52,903 nucleotides of DNA. It comes from Bacilli bacterium (GTDB lineage: Bacteria > Bacillota_I > Bacilli_A > RFN20 > CAG-826). The DNA lies in contig JAFTDF010000004.1 in the NCBI GenBank assembly GCA_017454295.1, positions 1 through 52,903 of the forward strand. Reading direction: 5' to 3'. The position numbers and the translations under genes are program-made. A model generated the notes under the pieces. The model did no database searches, had not been told where the DNA came from, and saw nothing but the letters and a program-made list of their open reading frames with translations. Shown here piece after piece: positions 44,219 to 52,903 of this stretch (its first letter is position 1; every line of letters starts with the position of its first letter).

Positions 44219-44993
44219 ATCCTTTTTCTTGATAGGAAAGCAACGCCTTCTCTAACCCCTTCACCAACAAATCCGGTTCGTACTCGAACTCGGGCAATAA
44301 CGAAACAACATATTCCGAATACCCGCCGGTAAGAATCTTCCGGCAAGGATATCCGGCTTCTTTTTCCACCGCATCCGCCATGGCTTTGATTTGGAATGCG
44401 GCCCCGTAAATCAAGCCGGAATTCATGCTATCTGTCGTGTTTTTTCCGATGATTTTAGGCGGGATTTGCAAAGAAACCTCCGTCAAAGCCGCTGTATTGT
44501 TCACCAGCGCGGAAAGGCCAAGTCCTAATCCCGGAGCAATGGAACAGCCAACGAAATCGCCTTGCCGGTCCAGTAGAATCAACTTCGTCGCAGTTCCCAT
44601 ATCGGCCACAATCGCCGGCCCTTTGCCATAGAGGGCATGGACACCCATGGCATCGCCAATGAGGTCGGCACCCACTTCTTTGGGGTTATCCGTCCGCACC
44701 GCCACACCCGTTTTAAAACCGGGGCCGATGGTTTTGGCCTCAACGCCGAAAACCTCCTGGATCATCCGCAAGAAGAGCGGGGTCAAGGAAGGCACGACGG
44801 AAGAAATCACCGCGCCTTTGACGCAGTGAGGATCCAAGTCTTTGCTTTTTAAGAATAAGAGAAAGGGAGAGAGGTAATCATCGTAACTCTTCTCCGGAAT
44901 GGTTTTCATTTGGTAACGGGCCACAATCGCTTCTTGTTCGTCGAAGAAAGCGCATTTGGCCATCGTATTACCGATGTCAAAAACGAGTTGCAT
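44208..44993 (-). CDS. coaX: Type III pantothenate kinase
   Basis: The start is set at ATG 44993 (MQLVFDIGNT), preceded by GGAG; the frame extends further upstream without a ribosome site. The product has 261 residues. Family motifs are DIGNT (residues 5-9), NPKEVGADLIGDAMGVHALYG near 100, VADMGTATK near 126-134 and CSIAPGLGLGLSAL near 146. It phosphorylates pantothenate, the first step to CoA. The CoA supply also feeds the phosphopantetheinyl transferase and hence the NRPS. Coupled with the ECF S component. Confidence 0.94.
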   Translation of the reverse strand: MQLVFDIGNTMAKCAFFDEQEAIVARYQMKTIPEKSYDDYLSPFLLFLKSKDLDPHCVKGAVISSVVPSLTPLFLRMIQEVFGVEAKTIGPGFKTGVAVRTDNPKEVGADLIGDAMGVHALYGKGPAIVADMGTATKLILLDRQGDFVGCSIAPGLGLGLSALVNNTAALTEVSLQIPPKIIGKNTTDSMNSGLIYGAAFQIKAMADAVEKEAGYPCRKILTGGYSEYVVSLLPEFEYEPDLLVKGLEKALLSYQEKGYGR

Positions 44994-45049
44994 AGGGTCT
45001 GCCTCCGCTTCGGTCCGCTTAGGGTACCGAGCTTTCACATTATACACGT

Positions 45050-47458
45050 TTACGCCGCGACGATATTGAGGATACGTCCTTTGACGTAAATGATCTTTTT
45101 GATTTCTTTGCCCGCGATATGGGGTTGGACTTTTTCCGAAGCGAAAGCTACCGCTTTCACCGCTTCTTCTTCGCTATCGGTGGGCACTTCGATGACGTCA
45201 CGCATCTTCCCGTTGACGGAAACGGTGATTTTCATATTGGCGAGTACCAATTTGCTTTCGTCATAGGTGGGCCAGCTTTGATATGCGAGCAATTCCTTAT
45301 GGCCAAGCAAAGACCACATCTCTTCCCCGACGAAGGGGCAGACGCAAGAGAACATCTTCACGAATCCTTCGAAATAAGGGAGGTAGACTTGGTCGGCCTT
45401 ATAGCATTCGTTGATGAAGACCATCATTGCCGAAATGGCGGTATTGAAAGCGATGTTTTGAAAATCATTGGTCACCTTCTTCACCAAGAAGTTGTAGGCA
45501 TAGTCCAACTTGCCATCGTTCTCGGCCACCAGTTTTTCTTTAACGGAAGGTTCATCGACGAAACGATATACGCGTTCGATAAAACGCTTCGCCCCATCGA
45601 GACCGGTCGTGGACCATGGCTTCACTTCGTTCAACGGGCCAGCAAACATCTCAAATAGACGCAAGGAGTCCGCCCCGTGGGAAACGATAATGTCATCAGG
45701 ATTGACGACATTGCCGCGGGATTTGGACATTTTTTCCCCGTTTTCGCCAAGGATCATGCCCTGGTGATAGAGTTTTTGGAACGGCTCGGGCGTGCTTACG
45801 ACACCGATATCGAAGAGGAATTTGTGCCAAAAACGGGCATAGAGCAAATGCAAGACGGCATGCTCGGAACCGCCGATATACAAATCGACGGGGAGCCAGT
45901 GTTTCAATAAGGCTTCGTCGCAGATCGCTTGATCGTTTTTAGGATCGATGTAGCGGATGTAGTACCAGCAAGAACCGGCCCACTGGGGCATCGTATTGGT
46001 TTCCCGCTTGGCCAAACTGCCATCAGGCAAAGTGACATTAAGCCAGGAAGAGGGCGCTTCCTCTAAGGGCGGACGACCACCTTTGCCGGGTTTGTATTTG
46101 TCCATGTCGGGCAACACCACGGGAAGCTGGTCTTCGGGCACGGGGACGAACGTTCCGTCTTCTTTTTGCAAGACGGGGATGGGTTCACCCCAATAACGTT
46201 GACGGGAGAAAATCCAGTCACGTAGTTTGTAATTGATGACGCGCTTACCGCAGCCTTGTTCTTCCAAAGCTTTGGTGATCGCGGCTTTGGCTTCGGCGAT
46301 GTTGAGCCCATCGGCAAAGGAGGAATTGATGTGTTTCCCATCCCCGACATAAGCGTTTTCGGAAATATCGCCTTCGAGGACTTGGACAATGGGCAACTCG
46401 TGCTTCTTGGCGAAGGCATAGTCACGTTCATCGTGGGCGGGAACGGCCATGACGGCACCCGAGCCATAAGAGGCCAAAACATAGTCGGCGATATAGACGG
46501 GGATTTCCTTGCCGTTGATCGGGTTGATCGCGGTGACGCCCAAATAGACGCCGGTCTTTTCCTTTTCGGTGCCGGTGCGGGCGAGGTCGCTTTTCGAAGC
46601 CGCTTCTTTGACATAGGCTTCCACCGCTTCTTTTTGTTCCGCGGAAACGAGTTTTTGCACTAAGGGATGTTCCGGGGCCAAGCAGCAATAGGTGCAGCCA
46701 AAGAGCGTATCGACACGGGTGGTGAACACTTCAAAGGTATCGTTGCTTCCTTTGATTTTGAAGGTGATGGCAACGCCCTCGGAACGGCCAATCCAGTTCT
46801 TTTGCATCTCCAAAGTGGATTTGGGCCAGTCCAACATGGACAAATCCTTTTCCAGACGGTCGGCATAGGCGGTGATTTTCAGCATCCATTGGCGCATGGG
46901 CATGCGGATAACGGGATAGCCGCCCCGTTCGGATTTGCCATCGATGACTTCCTCATTGGCAAGAACGGTGCCAAGTTCCGGACAATAGTTGACGGGGATA
47001 TCGGCGCAATAAGCCAAGTCATGTTTGAACATCTGTAGGAAAATCCATTGGGTCCATTTGTAATAAGAGGGATCGACAGTGGCGATTTCCTTGCTCCAAT
47101 CATAACTAAAGCCCAAAGCCTGAATCTGCTTTTTGAAGTTGGCGATATTGGCACGGGTAAAGATATCGGGATGTTTGTTTTGGGCGATGGCGAATTGTTC
47201 CGCGGGCAAGCCAAAGGCGTCCCAGCCCATCGGGTGAAGGACGTTGAATCCCTGCATCCGCTTCATGCGGGCCAAAATGTCCGTGGCGGTATAGCCTTCG
47301 GGGTGGCCGACATGAAGACCCTGTCCAGAAGGATAGGGGAACATATCCAAAATGTAGTACTTGGGTTTGGAAAAGTCGTGGGTATCGCAATAATAGGTCG
47401 CGTTTTCAACCCAATAGGCGGCCCATTTACGTTCGATACTAGAAAAATCGTAGCTCAT
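45050..47458 (-). CDS. leuS: Leucyl-tRNA synthetase
   Basis: The start is set at ATG 47458 ([16 protein letters not shown]), seven bases after a TATAAT on the minus strand; three codons of the longer frame are dropped. The 802-residue class I enzyme has the HIGH-type motif GLHVGHPEG near residue 48, an editing domain in the middle and the KMSKS motif [10 protein letters not shown] near 580. It charges tRNA-Leu. No T-box precedes it. It is full length and intact. Confidence 0.97.
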   Translation of the reverse strand: MSYDFSSIERKWAAYWVENATYYCDTHDFSKPKYYILDMFPYPSGQGLHVGHPEGYTATDILARMKRMQGFNVLHPMGWDAFGLPAEQFAIAQNKHPDIFTRANIANFKKQIQALGFSYDWSKEIATVDPSYYKWTQWIFLQMFKHDLAYCADIPVNYCPELGTVLANEEVIDGKSERGGYPVIRMPMRQWMLKITAYADRLEKDLSMLDWPKSTLEMQKNWIGRSEGVAITFKIKGSNDTFEVFTTRVDTLFGCTYCCLAPEHPLVQKLVSAEQKEAVEAYVKEAASKSDLARTGTEKEKTGVYLGVTAINPINGKEIPVYIADYVLASYGSGAVMAVPAHDERDYAFAKKHELPIVQVLEGDISENAYVGDGKHINSSFADGLNIAEAKAAITKALEEQGCGKRVINYKLRDWIFSRQRYWGEPIPVLQKEDGTFVPVPEDQLPVVLPDMDKYKPGKGGRPPLEEAPSSWLNVTLPDGSLAKRETNTMPQWAGSCWYYIRYIDPKNDQAICDEALLKHWLPVDLYIGGSEHAVLHLLYARFWHKFLFDIGVVSTPEPFQKLYHQGMILGENGEKMSKSRGNVVNPDDIIVSHGADSLRLFEMFAGPLNEVKPWSTTGLDGAKRFIERVYRFVDEPSVKEKLVAENDGKLDYAYNFLVKKVTNDFQNIAFNTAISAMMVFINECYKADQVYLPYFEGFVKMFSCVCPFVGEEMWSLLGHKELLAYQSWPTYDESKLVLANMKITVSVNGKMRDVIEVPTDSEEEAVKAVAFASEKVQPHIAGKEIKKIIYVKGRILNIVAA

Positions 47459-47465
47459 GGGGAGC

Positions 47466-47471
47466 ATTATA
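47466..47471 (-). promoter_or_regulatory. leuS -10 box, leaderless-type
   Basis: A perfect TATAAT on the minus strand lies seven bases before the chosen leuS ATG, in the 40-base gap after glgA. There is no Shine-Dalgarno sequence and no strong -35. Confidence 0.6.
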
Positions 47472-47498
47472 GGTTTTTCCTTAAAAAAGGAAAGAAGA

Positions 47499-48932
47499 TT
47501 AATCCATCAACGAGAGATATAAATCGAGGTATTGCTGCCCGGAATGGGTCCAAGAATGATCCGCTTCCATGGCATTTACCACGAGTTTTGCGAAGATTTT
47601 CTTGTTCGAATAAGCGGCTTTTGCGGCTTTTACGGCCCATTCAAAACCTTGGACGTCATAGTCTTCGAATAAGAATCCGTCGGCTTCCGTACCATTTTTT
47701 CCATCGAAGCTGATGATGGTGTCTTTTAATCCGCCGGTGGCTCGGGCAATCGGAAGGGCGCCATAACGTTTGGCAATCAATTGGCCGATGCCGCAAGGTT
47801 CGAATTGGGAGGGCATCAAGAAGAAATCGGAACCCGCATAGATATCGTGGGCAAGCTGGCTGTTGAATCCGACATAAAGGCCGAATTGCTTCGGGAAGCG
47901 TTCTTGGAGGGCCCGGAGGCGCTCTTCGTAAATGGAATCCCCGGATCCGCAAAGGAAGAGAAGATTGCCGTCGGCGAGGATCTTTTCCACCACGGGTAAA
48001 AGAATATCGACGCCTTTTTGGCTGGTTAAGCGAGAGACCAACCCGAAGCTGGGGCCACCTTTATCGGAAAGGCCGAACAAGGTGACGACCTTTTCGCGGC
48101 TCGCCGCCTTTCCTTCTCGGAAGGAGGCGCGGTCGTAATTCTTGATGAGGAAATAATCCGTCGCCGGATTCCATTCCTCTTCATCGATGCCATTGACGAT
48201 GCCGACGAAATCGCGTTCCCGCAGTTTCAACACGCCGCTTAATCCCATCGATCCTTCGGGGGTCAGGAGTTCTTTGGCGTGATTGGGGGAGACGGTCGTG
48301 ATTTTATCGCTATAGATGATGCCGGCCTTAAGCGTGGACACCATGCCTTCGAAGCGGACTTGGCCGCCATCGTAAAGCCAGCGGGGCAATTCATATAATT
48401 CCGGTAACGCGTCCGGATTCAAATATCCCTTAAACGCGGGATTATGGATCGTTAAAACCGTTTTGGCCGTAGCCAAATTGGGGTAATCCGCTTTCTTTTC
48501 TTTTAATAAAGCGGGGATCATCGCGGCTTGATGGTCGTGGACATGGATGACATCGACTCCACCTTCCACTTGGTTCAGCCAAGCTAAGGCCGCGAGCTGG
48601 AAGAAGGCGAAACGCTCGCCATCGTCATCGTATCCATACATCCGTTCCCGGTCGAAATAAGAGATGGAACCGATGAAGAAGTAATTGATTCCTTCGTAGC
48701 GGCTAAAGAAGATGTCCGCTTGTTCGTGACGCCAGGACATGTGCACGTCAAGTTGCCCAACGCGGCAGAAGCGAGCCAGTTTCCGATCTTTGATCAGCTT
48801 ATAGAAGGGAACGAGCACGAAAACGTCGTGCCCAGATTTGACATATTCTAGCGACAAAGGAAGGATGACGTCGGCTAAGCCACCCGATTTGCAAAAGGGG
48901 TTGGCCTCGCCGGCCACCATGGCGATTCTCAT
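47499..48932 (-). CDS. glgA: Glycogen synthase
   Basis: A 477-residue GT5 glycosyltransferase. The N-terminal [22 protein letters not shown] holds the ADP-glucose-binding KSGGLADV motif, and the C-terminal half has [15 protein letters not shown] and [21 protein letters not shown]. It adds glucose from ADP-glucose to a growing alpha-1,4-glucan. It overlaps glgD by four bases (ATGA) as the last gene of glgC-glgD-glgA. Confidence 0.96.
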   Translation of the reverse strand: MRIAMVAGEANPFCKSGGLADVILPLSLEYVKSGHDVFVLVPFYKLIKDRKLARFCRVGQLDVHMSWRHEQADIFFSRYEGINYFFIGSISYFDRERMYGYDDDGERFAFFQLAALAWLNQVEGGVDVIHVHDHQAAMIPALLKEKKADYPNLATAKTVLTIHNPAFKGYLNPDALPELYELPRWLYDGGQVRFEGMVSTLKAGIIYSDKITTVSPNHAKELLTPEGSMGLSGVLKLRERDFVGIVNGIDEEEWNPATDYFLIKNYDRASFREGKAASREKVVTLFGLSDKGGPSFGLVSRLTSQKGVDILLPVVEKILADGNLLFLCGSGDSIYEERLRALQERFPKQFGLYVGFNSQLAHDIYAGSDFFLMPSQFEPCGIGQLIAKRYGALPIARATGGLKDTIISFDGKNGTEADGFLFEDYDVQGFEWAVKAAKAAYSNKKIFAKLVVNAMEADHSWTHSGQQYLDLYLSLMD

Positions 48933-50050
48933 AACATCGCTCCCTGATGGACGTAGAGGGGAGACTTCTTCGCCCCGCTGATGCCATGGCCATGGGTCAA
49001 GATGGCATACTTATCCACCAAAGCATTTTCGACTTTGGCCCCATCGCCAATGCGAGAGGAGGAGAAAATGATCGAATTCTTCACCACGGCCCCTTCACCG
49101 ATGATGACGTCACGGCCGATGATCGAATTGATGACCGTGCCGTTGATCACAGCGCCGTTGGCGATATAGGAATTGGACACGGATGCGTTTTTACCGTAGC
49201 TCGCAGGCGGGGTATCGTGGGTCAAGGTATAGATGGGCCAATCGGGATGGAAGAGGCGATCGATATTTTTCTTTTCCAATAAGGAAAGGGAATACTCCAT
49301 GTAATGGGCGAAACTATCGATGGCCCGGACAAAGCCGTCGAAACGGGCGGCATGGAGTTTGAACATCTCACTCTTGACGCCTTCGACGATCAATTGGCTT
49401 AAAACCATGTAGGGATTTTTCGGCAATAATTGATGAATCATTTCCACCAAGGTAATGCGATTGATGATGTAGATTCCTAAAGTCACGTCCCCCGCGCCTT
49501 TGATGGTGCCATCGTTCAAACGAGTGGAAGAGACATACCCGTCTTCATCTTTTTCGAGAATCTTCCCGCCGACGCATTCGTCCACCATGGAACGGACATG
49601 AGCATAGATCGCGGTGATCTTTTCGTTGCGTTCGATATGTTCGCGCAAATAGGGCCTTAAATCGATGGTCATGACCAAATGAGCCGGCACGATGACGATA
49701 TAGTCGATGGAGGAATCGTAAAGCACCCAATCGTTTTCGCGGAGGTTATTGATGTCGGTGTTGGATTCGGGGTGGAGGTGGGCACCTTCGTTATACATAA
49801 CGATTTCCTGCCCGATTTTGGTGTTGGAAAGCCAGGCATCCATCGAACCAATGTGCTTCAAGATAGAACGCTGATGGTCTTTGACCAACAAGCCAATCGT
49901 GGAAATACCGGAATTGCAAAGATTCGATAAAGCGAAGTCGCAAATCCCATAACGTCCTAGGAATGAGGTCGACCCAAGGGGGCGATTATCTGTTAACGGT
50001 GTGATTTCCGGCGATGTGTGGAAATTCACCAAACCAATGACTTTGTTCAT
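48929..50050 (-). CDS. glgD: GlgD, regulatory ADP-glucose pyrophosphorylase subunit
   Basis: A 373-residue nucleotidyltransferase-like protein with RPLGSTSFLGRYGICDFALSN near the N-terminus, where the catalytic subunit has GGKGTRL. That substitution and the weaker active site mark the non-catalytic GlgD partner found in Firmicutes. It forms a heterotetramer with GlgC and changes its activity. It ends with beta-helix repeats (SNSYIANGAVINGTVINS). The start shares one base with the glgC stop. Confidence 0.92.
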   Translation of the reverse strand: MNKVIGLVNFHTSPEITPLTDNRPLGSTSFLGRYGICDFALSNLCNSGISTIGLLVKDHQRSILKHIGSMDAWLSNTKIGQEIVMYNEGAHLHPESNTDINNLRENDWVLYDSSIDYIVIVPAHLVMTIDLRPYLREHIERNEKITAIYAHVRSMVDECVGGKILEKDEDGYVSSTRLNDGTIKGAGDVTLGIYIINRITLVEMIHQLLPKNPYMVLSQLIVEGVKSEMFKLHAARFDGFVRAIDSFAHYMEYSLSLLEKKNIDRLFHPDWPIYTLTHDTPPASYGKNASVSNSYIANGAVINGTVINSIIGRDVIIGEGAVVKNSIIFSSSRIGDGAKVENALVDKYAILTHGHGISGAKKSPLYVHQGAML

Positions 50051-51174
50051 TATTTGCCCCTCCCGGAATATAAGACGACGGCATCGGCTGTGCCTTTGAT
50101 GGTTTCGTCTTTGGCGACGATGGCATCAGGACCGACGATGGCATAGGAGACTTTGGCCCCCTTGCGGATATGGCAGCCCGGCATAAGCACGGAATTATCG
50201 ATCACGGCGCCTTCGTCGACAATGACGCCTTGGGAAACGACGCAACGTCTCACACTGCCCATGATCACGGCGCCTTGGTTGATGAGCGAATCGGCCACCG
50301 ATCCGTTCTTCCCAATATATTGGGGCATGGCCGCGGTATCTTCGCTATATACCGGGGCAACCCCGCTTCCGAAGAGCTCTTTGGAGAGACTTGGATTGAG
50401 CAAATCCATGTTGGCTTGATGGAGGGAGTTCACGGTTCCGACATCTTTCCAGTAGCCTTTGAAACGATGAACGAAGATTCGCTTCTTATGCTCGAGCATA
50501 TAAGGGATGATGTCGTGGCCGAAATCGTGGCCGGACTTCTCGTCCTTGGCATCGCGGATCAAATTCGCCCGCAAAACTTTCCAGGTGAAAATATAAACGC
50601 CCATGGAAGCCAAAGTGCTCTTGGGCTGCTTCGGTTTTTCCTTAAAAGCGGTGACACGTCCTTCTTCATCAGCTTCCAAAATGCCGAAACGGCTGGCCTC
50701 TTCTAATGGAACGTCGATGACGGAGATCGTGCAGTCGGCATCGGCTTTCTTGTGGAGGGAAAGCATGGCCTGATAGTTCGTCGAATAAATATGGTCCCCA
50801 GAAAGGATCAACACATATTCGGGGTTCATCGAATCGATGTAGTCGATGTTCGCGTAGATAGCATCGGCCGTGCCTTTGTACCAGTCGCTGCCTTCATCGG
50901 TTTGACGCGGGGAAAGTAAAGCCGTCGAGGTATTGACCCCGTTGAGACCCCACTTCTTTCCGGATCCGACATAGTTGTTGAGCGATCCGTTTTCGAATTG
51001 GGTAATAACGGCCACGTGGTTGATGTGGGAGTTGGCGCAATTGGATAAGACAAAGTCGATAATCCGGTATTTGCCACCAAAAGAAACGGCCGGCTTGGCC
51101 ACTTTGCGGGTCAAGGCTTGAAGCCTTGTGCCTTTGCCACCCGCCAGGATGAGGGCAATCAGTTCGTTTTTCAT
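50050..51174 (-). CDS. glgC: ADP-glucose pyrophosphorylase, catalytic subunit
   Basis: The start is set at ATG 51174 (MKNELIALILAGGKGTRL), seven bases after TAGAAT; the longer frame runs back over the rpmB promoter region and is not believable. The product has 374 residues. It has the catalytic GGKGTRLQALT loop, KPAVSFGGKYRIIDF and SGDHIYSTNY, and C-terminal hexapeptide repeats. It makes ADP-glucose from glucose-1-phosphate and ATP for glycogen. First gene of the glycogen operon. Confidence 0.95.
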   Translation of the reverse strand: MKNELIALILAGGKGTRLQALTRKVAKPAVSFGGKYRIIDFVLSNCANSHINHVAVITQFENGSLNNYVGSGKKWGLNGVNTSTALLSPRQTDEGSDWYKGTADAIYANIDYIDSMNPEYVLILSGDHIYSTNYQAMLSLHKKADADCTISVIDVPLEEASRFGILEADEEGRVTAFKEKPKQPKSTLASMGVYIFTWKVLRANLIRDAKDEKSGHDFGHDIIPYMLEHKKRIFVHRFKGYWKDVGTVNSLHQANMDLLNPSLSKELFGSGVAPVYSEDTAAMPQYIGKNGSVADSLINQGAVIMGSVRRCVVSQGVIVDEGAVIDNSVLMPGCHIRKGAKVSYAIVGPDAIVAKDETIKGTADAVVLYSGRGK

Positions 51175-51181
51175 TGGTATT

Positions 51182-51187
51182 ATTCTA
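51182..51187 (-). promoter_or_regulatory. glgC -10 box, leaderless-type
   Basis: TAGAAT on the minus strand lies seven bases before the glgC ATG; the bases between hold no Shine-Dalgarno sequence. The -35 candidate (TTTCAC) is weak. Confidence 0.5.
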
Positions 51188-51284
51188 GACGATTCTTTGC
51201 CTTGGTGAAAGCACGGACACGAAAAAGGTCGTCTCGGTTTCCATCTCCTTCTCCAATCAAGATTGGAAGGGGAAAGATTTATGG

Positions 51285-51313
51285 TTGAAGTCGTCCTGCA
51301 TTCATGGTATATT
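51285..51313 (+). promoter_or_regulatory. rpmB promoter
   Basis: TTGAAG (51285-51290) and TATATT (51308-51313) are spaced by 17 bases. The leader of about 24 bases carries GGGAGG before ATG 51344. Confidence 0.7.
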
Positions 51314-51343
51314 CCCTTTCGCCATAGCGCGGGAGGTAAAACC

Positions 51344-51547
51344 ATGTCCAGATATTGCCCCGTCACCGGAAAGGGTCCGGTCAGCGGAAATGCGCGCAGC
51401 CACTCTCTGAGGGCTACCCGCCGCCGTTGGAACGTCAATCTGCAGAAGCGCAAAGTGAAAATCGATGGCAAGACGGTCGTGATCAAAATGAGCAACCGCG
51501 CCTATCGCACTTTGAATAAGACCATCAAAGCCGAAGCTGCGGAATAA
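51344..51547 (+). CDS. rpmB: Ribosomal protein bL28
   Basis: The start is set at ATG 51344 behind GGGAGG; the frame extends upstream through the promoter. The 67-residue basic protein begins MSRYCPVTGKGPVSGN, with SHSLRATRRRW and the C-terminal RAYRTLNKTIK, typical of bL28. Only one Cys is present near the start, so this is not a full zinc-binding C+ form. A single gene with its own promoter and terminator. Confidence 0.96.
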   Translation: MSRYCPVTGKGPVSGNARSHSLRATRRRWNVNLQKRKVKIDGKTVVIKMSNRAYRTLNKTIKAEAAE

Positions 51548-51561
51548 CTTCCAAAGGAACA

Positions 51562-51588
51562 AAAATTGGCCCATTGGGCCATTTTTTT
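51562..51588. terminator. Bidirectional terminator between rpmB and the membrane protein gene
   Basis: TGGCC (51567-51571) and GGCCA (51577-51581) form a stem extended by A-T pairs, with seven T on the plus side and five A (five T on the minus strand) on the other. It can serve both converging genes. Confidence 0.75.
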
Positions 51589-51599
51589 GTCGTCTTTTT

Positions 51600-52292
51600 T
51601 TACTTTTGGAGGATCAGCAGGTAGTTCCCGATGATCGTGACGATCGATAGGAGCAAACCCATGCCAATAAGAATCCATTCGCTAAAGGGCAACAAGAAGG
51701 GGCGAGGGCGAACGTAAATGGCGGATTCCCCTTCCCCCACTTTCTTCAAGTTTCCCCAAGAAGAAAGTTTGGGATTTAAGATGATGACGCCCGAAAGGCC
51801 CGCCATCGTAAAGGCAATCACCGCGAACACCATCCCTAAGGTTTCGTTGATCACCCGCAAATCCAAGAAGGCAAAACCAACGCAAAGGCCGTTGAGCATC
51901 AAGGCGATGGCATATAAAACAAAACAGAAGATGTGCACCTTCATATTCGAGGCATCGGTGAAGGTAAGTCCCGCAATCGCGATGGCCATCAAGCCACCGG
52001 TGATGCCCACGGTGATTTCCCGGCCCATTAAGAAGGGGAAAATATCGGGACACATGAGCAAAATGGAGAAGGAACCGGCGAGAGAGAGCAAATACATCAC
52101 CCATAACCCAACCGCGTAGTGGCCATGGGCGGAACGGATTTCAAACCCCTCATAAGGGAACATCGATAAAAAGTCGTAACGTTCTTTCATCCTTTCTTTA
52201 TAGGAAAAGGCCATGGTGAACAAAGAAAGGAACAAAAAGCCAACCATCAAAGAGAGAAAGGTGGCCATCAAAGGGACAAATGCATTATTCAT
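51600..52292 (-). CDS. Membrane protein of unknown function
   Basis: The start is set at ATG 52292 (MNNAFVPLMATFLSL), within the last eight bases of rpe; a longer frame would overlap rpe by 185 bases. The 230-residue product has about six membrane segments and no motif I recognise. A soluble stretch between the first and second segments contains FPYEGFEIRSAHGHYA. Overlap with rpe suggests one transcript; no functional link follows from that. Confidence 0.7.
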   Translation of the reverse strand: MNNAFVPLMATFLSLMVGFLFLSLFTMAFSYKERMKERYDFLSMFPYEGFEIRSAHGHYAVGLWVMYLLSLAGSFSILLMCPDIFPFLMGREITVGITGGLMAIAIAGLTFTDASNMKVHIFCFVLYAIALMLNGLCVGFAFLDLRVINETLGMVFAVIAFTMAGLSGVIILNPKLSSWGNLKKVGEGESAIYVRPRPFLLPFSEWILIGMGLLLSIVTIIGNYLLILQK

Positions 52293-52903
52293 GTAACAAA
52301 GCCTCCACTCGTTCGGTTTGATCCTCTTTCCCAAATAGATAAGATCCAGCAACGAGAATCTCCGCGCCGGCTTTCGCGCATAAAGCACCGGTCTCCGCGT
52401 TGATTCCGCCATCGACTTCGATCGCATAGGAAAGGGCGCGTTTTTCTTTTTCTTTTTTAAAGAAGGCAATCTTTTCTAACGCCGAGGGCAAAAAGGCTTG
52501 TCCGCCTTTGCCGGGTTCCACCGACATGACCAAGACCAAATCCAGCTCTTCTAGGAAGGGGAGCACCGCTTCCACCGGGGTACCCGGTTTTAAGGAAAGC
52601 CCCACGTTCAAACCCATCTCATGGAATTTGGCGATGGTTTGATGTATGGTGGCCTCGTCGTAATTTTCGACATGAAAGGTCACCGATTGGGCACCGTTAC
52701 GAATATAAGGAAGGGCATAGGTTGCGGGATCGTCCACCATAAAATGGACGTCGCGGTATAAAGAAGGGCAAGCCGCTTTGATTTGGGCAACGATATCCGG
52801 GCCAAAGGTCGAAGCCGGCACAAAAACCCCATCCATGATATCAATGTGAATCCAGGTGGCCCCCGCCTTTTCTAAAGCGGCGCATTCTTGGGTCAGCGTT
52901 TCT
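52285..52903 (-). CDS. rpe: Ribulose-phosphate 3-epimerase, 5' end outside the window
   Basis: The reading frame runs open to the window edge, and the visible part starts in the middle of the N-terminal barrel strand (WIHIDIMDGVFVP). The TIM-barrel epimerase motifs are present: DVHFMVDDP, MSVEPGKGGQAF and the terminal IEVDGGINAETGA. It interconverts ribulose-5-phosphate and xylulose-5-phosphate in the pentose phosphate pathway. About 206 residues are seen and some 15 N-terminal residues are missing. Confidence 0.92.
   Translation of the reverse strand, partial: ETLTQECAALEKAGATWIHIDIMDGVFVPASTFGPDIVAQIKAACPSLYRDVHFMVDDPATYALPYIRNGAQSVTFHVENYDEATIHQTIAKFHEMGLNVGLSLKPGTPVEAVLPFLEELDLVLVMSVEPGKGGQAFLPSALEKIAFFKKEKEKRALSYAIEVDGGINAETGALCAKAGAEILVAGSYLFGKEDQTERVEALLHE

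Noticed and set aside
47459-47498. T-box leader before leuS
   Set aside because: Only 40 bases separate glgA and leuS and they hold a TATAAT box seven bases from the ATG; there is no T-box sequence.
51175-51495. 107-residue N-terminal extension of GlgC
   Set aside because: It runs through the rpmB promoter and gene on the other strand, has no family similarity, and the normal GlgC start follows a -10 box at 51182-51187.

Overview
The window looks like a moderately GC-rich chromosomal segment from an uncultured low-GC-lineage Gram-positive bacterium, most likely class Bacilli and possibly a gut or rumen Erysipelotrichales/RF39/RFN20-type lineage. The reasons are the GlgC/GlgD pair, a type III pantothenate kinase with an ECF S component, PepV, CIRCE-controlled groESL, lipoproteins with a classical lipobox, TTGAAA/TATAAT promoters and the standard code. 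This placement is inference; no rRNA or tRNA is present to confirm it.

Bases 1-3350 are an AT-richer accessory stretch. It holds a damaged XRE regulator gene, a 49-residue peptide, a membrane-anchored alpha/beta hydrolase, a small possible nuclease, and an XRE domain fused to a Vat-type acetyltransferase. A MATE exporter and a decayed gene follow. A very large surface lipoprotein (5235-10919) combines collagen-like Gly-X-Y blocks, beta-sandwich repeats, a 5'-nucleotidase and OB-like domains. After an unknown membrane protein and an HD-GYP gene remnant comes the main accessory locus.

Bases 12979-24301 form a tight four-gene operon. It encodes a C-A-T-C-A-T-R nonribosomal peptide synthetase predicted to release an N-acyl dipeptide aldehyde, a MATE transporter with a C-terminal anti-sigma-type (RsbW-like) ATPase domain, a STAS protein, and a membrane sensor with HAMP, PP2C/SpoIIE phosphatase and another RsbW-like domain. 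Starts and stops overlap or nearly touch. This is a complete partner-switching circuit wired to a peptide product and its probable exporter. A TetR regulator faces it, and the Sfp-type phosphopantetheinyl transferase needed to activate the synthetase lies at 37648-38226.

Bases 24957-31309 carry an iron-complex ABC importer and an iron-sulfur/GltD-like oxidoreductase with HypA behind a DtxR-like palindrome. The minus-strand block 31405-51174 holds a purine permease; a cluster of recN, esterase, ECF sigma factor and membrane-anchored serpin; PPTase; groESL; a LacI regulator; pepV-trmB; pantothenate uptake and kinase; leuS; and glgC-glgD-glgA. The right edge has rpmB (plus strand) and a partial rpe with a membrane protein.

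Two themes recur. Many start codons lie 6-10 bases after a -10 box with no Shine-Dalgarno sequence, which suggests common leaderless mRNAs. Two independent potential protease-inhibitor systems (the peptide aldehyde synthetase and a surface serpin) occur within about 15 kb. The serpin occupies the genomic position usually held by an anti-sigma factor.
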